A DNA stretch of 7,939 nucleotides from JBILCM01 sp044353165 (lineage in GTDB: Bacteria; Bacillota; Bacilli; Paenibacillales; YIM-B00363): NCBI GenBank assembly GCA_044353165.1, contig JBILCM010000097.1, forward strand, positions 1-7,939, read 5' to 3'. Position 1 is the first letter of the stretch. Each line of letters begins with the position of its first letter. The notes beneath the pieces were generated by a model. That model saw nothing but the letters and a program-made list of their open reading frames with translations. It was not told the origin of the DNA and ran no database searches. Shown here piece by piece: positions 5,372 to 7,939 of the stretch. Position numbers and translations under genes: made by a program.

Positions 5372-7129
5372 TTACGCCTTGCCGTTCGTTCTGCCAGAAT
5401 AAATCACGCCAAGTTCAGCATAGACGGCGACCTCTGTGCCTTCTTCAAGCAGTTGCATCGCATGTTGCACGCCAACAACGACAGGTTTGCCGAGGCTAAG
5501 CCCAACGACAGCCGCGTGGGATGTAATACCACCCGATTCGGTAATGATGGCTGCAGCGCGTTCGAATGCTGGCACATAATCCTTATCCGTAGATGGAGCT
5601 ACCAGAATAGAGCCTTCTTTCGTCTTGGCGATCGCTTCTTGCGCATTGTGCGCCAACACGATCGTTCCGCTCACGGTCTGTGTCCCAATGCCTTGACCCT
5701 TAGCGATCATCTGCCCAATTTGATGAATTTTAATCAAGTTGGTTGATCCAGATCGGCCAACTGGAACCCCTGCTGTGATCACGACAAGATCTCCCGGGGC
5801 AACAATGCCGCTATTTTGCGCCAGCTTGATCGATAAATCAAACAATTCATCGGTGTTGCTCGCTGCAGGACCCAACATCGGGACGACGCCAAAAACAAGA
5901 TTGAGTCGACGCATCACCGATTCGTCTTGAGTGACCGCAATAATGGGCGCTTTGGGCCGATACTTAGACACCATTCTCGCAGTGTAACCACTTTCCGTCG
6001 GTGTAATAATCGCTCTCGCATCCAGATCGAGCGAGGAATTTGCCACCGCTTGCGAGATGGCTTCGGTCACATTGGTCTGCTGCATGCTCGCTTGCTTGAG
6101 GAACATCTCACGATGTACCAATGCCGATTCTGCGCGTTCCGCAATGCGGGCCATCGTCTGAACGGATTCGATCGGATATTTACCTGCGGCCGTCTCACCT
6201 GAAAGCATCGTGGCATCGGTGCCATCGAAGATCGCATTCGCAACATCACTTGCTTCCGCTCTTGTCGGGCGAGGCATCCGTTGCATGGAATCCAGCATTT
6301 GGGTTGCTGTAATGACCGGTTTCCCCGCACGGTTGCACATCTCAATCATGCGCTTTTGGACAAGCGGCACTTCCTCGGCAGGGATCTCAACGCCTAAATC
6401 ACCGCGCGCTACCATAAGACCATCGGAAACTTCCAATATTTCAGGTAAGTTATCGACACCTTCTTGGTTTTCTATTTTGGAAATAATATGAATGTGCCTA
6501 GCGTTATGCGCATCAAGGATGGCGCGAATCTCCATCACATCACTTGCTTTACGAACGAAAGAAGCAGCGATGAAATCGACCCCTTGTTCGATGCCGAAGC
6601 GAATATCCGCTGCATCTTTCTCTGTGATGCCAGGCAAATTGATGCGCACCCCGGGTACGTTAACACCTTTACGACTCTTGATCGGACCCCCATTCACGAT
6701 ACGGCAATGCATTTCACTGCCTTGAACCGCTTCTACAGTAAGACCAATCAATCCATCGTCGATCAAGATGGTTGAACCGACGCGAATGTCTTTGCTGAGT
6801 TGTTTGTAGCTAACAGAAATTCGCTGTTGATCACCGAGAATTTCTTCTGTTGTTAACGTGAGCATCTCCCCTTGCACGAGCTCGATCGGTTCAATGCTTA
6901 ATTTGCCAGTTCTTATTTCAGGCCCTTTCGTGTCTAACAAGATGGCTACAGTCATGCCCAACTCTTCACGTACGGCTTGAATGTTCTTAATCCGGTTGCC
7001 GTGTTCTTCAAAATCACCGTGCGAGAAATTCAAGCGAGCCACATTCATCCCCGCTTCGATTAACTTCTTAAGATTCTCCTTAGATTCTGAAGCGGGTCCA
7101 ATGGTACATACGATCTTGGTCTTGCGCAT
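5372..7129 (-). CDS. pyk: Pyruvate kinase with C-terminal PEP-utiliser domain
   Basis: Catalyses phosphoenolpyruvate plus ADP to pyruvate plus ATP, the last step of glycolysis, in the cytoplasm. At 585 aa it equals the long Bacillus type. Visible signatures: TKIVCTIGPAS (4-14); NVARLNFSHG with substrate-contacting Arg32, Asn34 and Ser36 (29-38); DTKGPEIRTG (66-75); the active-site segment SKIENQEG with Lys218 and metal-binding Glu220; VARGDLGVEIP with Asp244; TATQML (274-279); and the RPTRAEASDVANA and GTDATMLSGETA segments. Residues about 485-585 form the extra domain, with GGITSHAAVVG (533-543) resembling the phosphohistidine segment of PEP-utilising enzymes. ATG at 7129 has AGGAG 8 bases upstream (7142-7138). 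It follows accA by 40 bases and is probably cotranscribed with it; no pfkA lies between. All key residues are present. Confidence 0.98.
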   Translation of the reverse strand: MRKTKIVCTIGPASESKENLKKLIEAGMNVARLNFSHGDFEEHGNRIKNIQAVREELGMTVAILLDTKGPEIRTGKLSIEPIELVQGEMLTLTTEEILGDQQRISVSYKQLSKDIRVGSTILIDDGLIGLTVEAVQGSEMHCRIVNGGPIKSRKGVNVPGVRINLPGITEKDAADIRFGIEQGVDFIAASFVRKASDVMEIRAILDAHNARHIHIISKIENQEGVDNLPEILEVSDGLMVARGDLGVEIPAEEVPLVQKRMIEMCNRAGKPVITATQMLDSMQRMPRPTRAEASDVANAIFDGTDATMLSGETAAGKYPIESVQTMARIAERAESALVHREMFLKQASMQQTNVTEAISQAVANSSLDLDARAIITPTESGYTARMVSKYRPKAPIIAVTQDESVMRRLNLVFGVVPMLGPAASNTDELFDLSIKLAQNSGIVAPGDLVVITAGVPVGRSGSTNLIKIHQIGQMIAKGQGIGTQTVSGTIVLAHNAQEAIAKTKEGSILVAPSTDKDYVPAFERAAAIITESGGITSHAAVVGLSLGKPVVVGVQHAMQLLEEGTEVAVYAELGVIYSGRTNGKA

Positions 7130-7169
7130 GTCTTGATCTCCTCTCTAAACCTATCCATACATAACGTCT

Positions 7170-7939
7170 TTATCTCTGCATAAATGTAAATTTACCCACT
7201 TTACGATATTTATAATACCGATCTTCACGAAGTTCATCAGGACTTAGATGGCACAACTGCTCAAGATGCTTGCTCACAACGTTCTTAATCATGCATGCTT
7301 GTTGGGCCAAATCCCGATGCGCGCCACCTTTTGGTTCGGGAATCACTTCCTCGATAATATCAAGTTCAAGCATGTCCTTCGCCGTGATCTTCATCGCTTC
7401 TGCTGCTTGGTCCGCTTTCGAGGCGTCTTTCCAAAGAATCGATGCCGCCCCATTCGGAGAAATGACCGAATAAATTGCATGTTCGAGCATCACCACACGA
7501 TTGCCAACCCCTAGCGCAAGTGCTCCACCGCTGCCCCCTTCGCCAATGACAACGACAATGATCGGAACACCAAAGCCAGCCATCTCGAGTAAGTTTCTTG
7601 CAATGGCTTCCGATTGACCCCGTTCTTCAGCAGCGCTCCCGGGGTATGCTCCCGGTGTGTCAATGAATGTAATGATCGGGCGACTGAACTTATCCGCCTG
7701 TTTCATTAAGCGCAACGCTTTGCGAAACCCTTCCGGATGTGGCATCCCAAAATTACGCAGAATGTTCTCCTTCGTGTCTTTCCCTTTCTGATGACCCACG
7801 ACGGTCACAGGCATCCCCTCAAGCTTGGCTATACCGCCAACGATGGCATGATCGTTACCGTACAGTCGATCACCGTGAAGTTCAACATAATCCGTAAAAA
7901 TGTGCTGTATATAATCCAATGTTGTCGGTCGTTGTGGAT
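7170..7939 (-). CDS. accA: Acetyl-CoA carboxylase carboxyltransferase subunit alpha, C-terminal part
   Basis: The alpha subunit of the carboxyltransferase that, with AccD, moves the carboxyl group from carboxybiotin to acetyl-CoA, making malonyl-CoA for fatty-acid synthesis. The reading frame is open to the right edge and supplies 255 residues starting PQRPTTLDYIQ, a well-conserved internal stretch. The true start is therefore outside, about 60-75 residues away (family length about 320 aa), and the in-window TTG at 7919 is not a start. Counting from Leu in LDYIQ as 1: HGDRLYG (15-21), FIDTPGAYPG (85-94), AAEERGQSEAIARNL (96-110) and GEGGSGGALALG (126-137) are the crotonase-type active-site segments. 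One oddity is SPNGAAS (154-160), where the usual family motif is SPEG. It ends 40 bases before pyk and is read in the same direction. Confidence 0.97.
   Translation of the reverse strand, partial: PQRPTTLDYIQHIFTDYVELHGDRLYGNDHAIVGGIAKLEGMPVTVVGHQKGKDTKENILRNFGMPHPEGFRKALRLMKQADKFSRPIITFIDTPGAYPGSAAEERGQSEAIARNLLEMAGFGVPIIVVVIGEGGSGGALALGVGNRVVMLEHAIYSVISPNGAASILWKDASKADQAAEAMKITAKDMLELDIIEEVIPEPKGGAHRDLAQQACMIKNVVSKHLEQLCHLSPDELREDRYYKYRKVGKFTFMQR

Noticed and set aside
5927..6775. Several plus-strand open frames of 60-103 codons across pyk
   Set aside because: All lie opposite conserved pyruvate kinase motifs and are typical antisense shadows of a higher-GC gene.
7170..7919. accA beginning at TTG 7919
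   Set aside because: The frame continues upstream to the window edge with the conserved PQRPTT stretch, so TTG is an internal Leu codon and the gene is cut by the window.

Overview
The window carries a Firmicutes-type housekeeping cluster read entirely from the minus strand. The protein families, strong GGAGG-type ribosome sites, sigma-A-like promoters and an N-terminal 'stalk' (copper-amine-oxidase N-like) secreted protein suggest a Paenibacillus-like member of the Bacillales. The organism assignment is inference from gene content only.

In transcription order (right to left) the layout is as follows. The 3' two thirds or more of accA (acetyl-CoA carboxylase carboxyltransferase alpha) enters from the right edge. 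After a 40-base gap comes pyk, a 585-aa pyruvate kinase with the extra C-terminal PEP-utiliser domain. pfkA, which sits between accA and pyk in Bacillus subtilis, is absent. A terminator-like hairpin follows pyk. Next is a 3.6-kb, distinctly AT-rich gene for a secreted 1191-aa protein, with its own promoter and a cre-like catabolite-repression site over the transcription start. Then come a hot-dog acyl-CoA thioesterase and fxsA, a tightly coupled pair, and finally the first 135 codons of ppk (polyphosphate kinase 1), which leaves at the left edge. The ppk start is GTG.

The most interesting object is the large secreted protein at 1519-5094. It has a signal peptide, two stalk repeats, a probable jelly-roll domain and about 830 residues with eleven Asp-box (BNR) motifs, as expected for tandem beta-propellers. 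The spacing of two candidate acidic residues resembles the GH74 xyloglucanase layout. With the cre-like operator this suggests a catabolite-repressed extracellular polysaccharide-acting protein, probably acquired or inserted between pyk and the thioesterase gene. Its substrate and activity are unproven.

Smaller points of interest are a candidate two-repeat Pho box and tandem 7-mers upstream of ppk, and a strong 10-bp hairpin in the leader of the thioesterase-fxsA unit. No tRNA, rRNA, CRISPR array, insertion sequence or integrase was seen. The longest gene-free stretch is 277 bases (5095-5371), and it holds the pyk terminator and the promoter and operator of the large gene.
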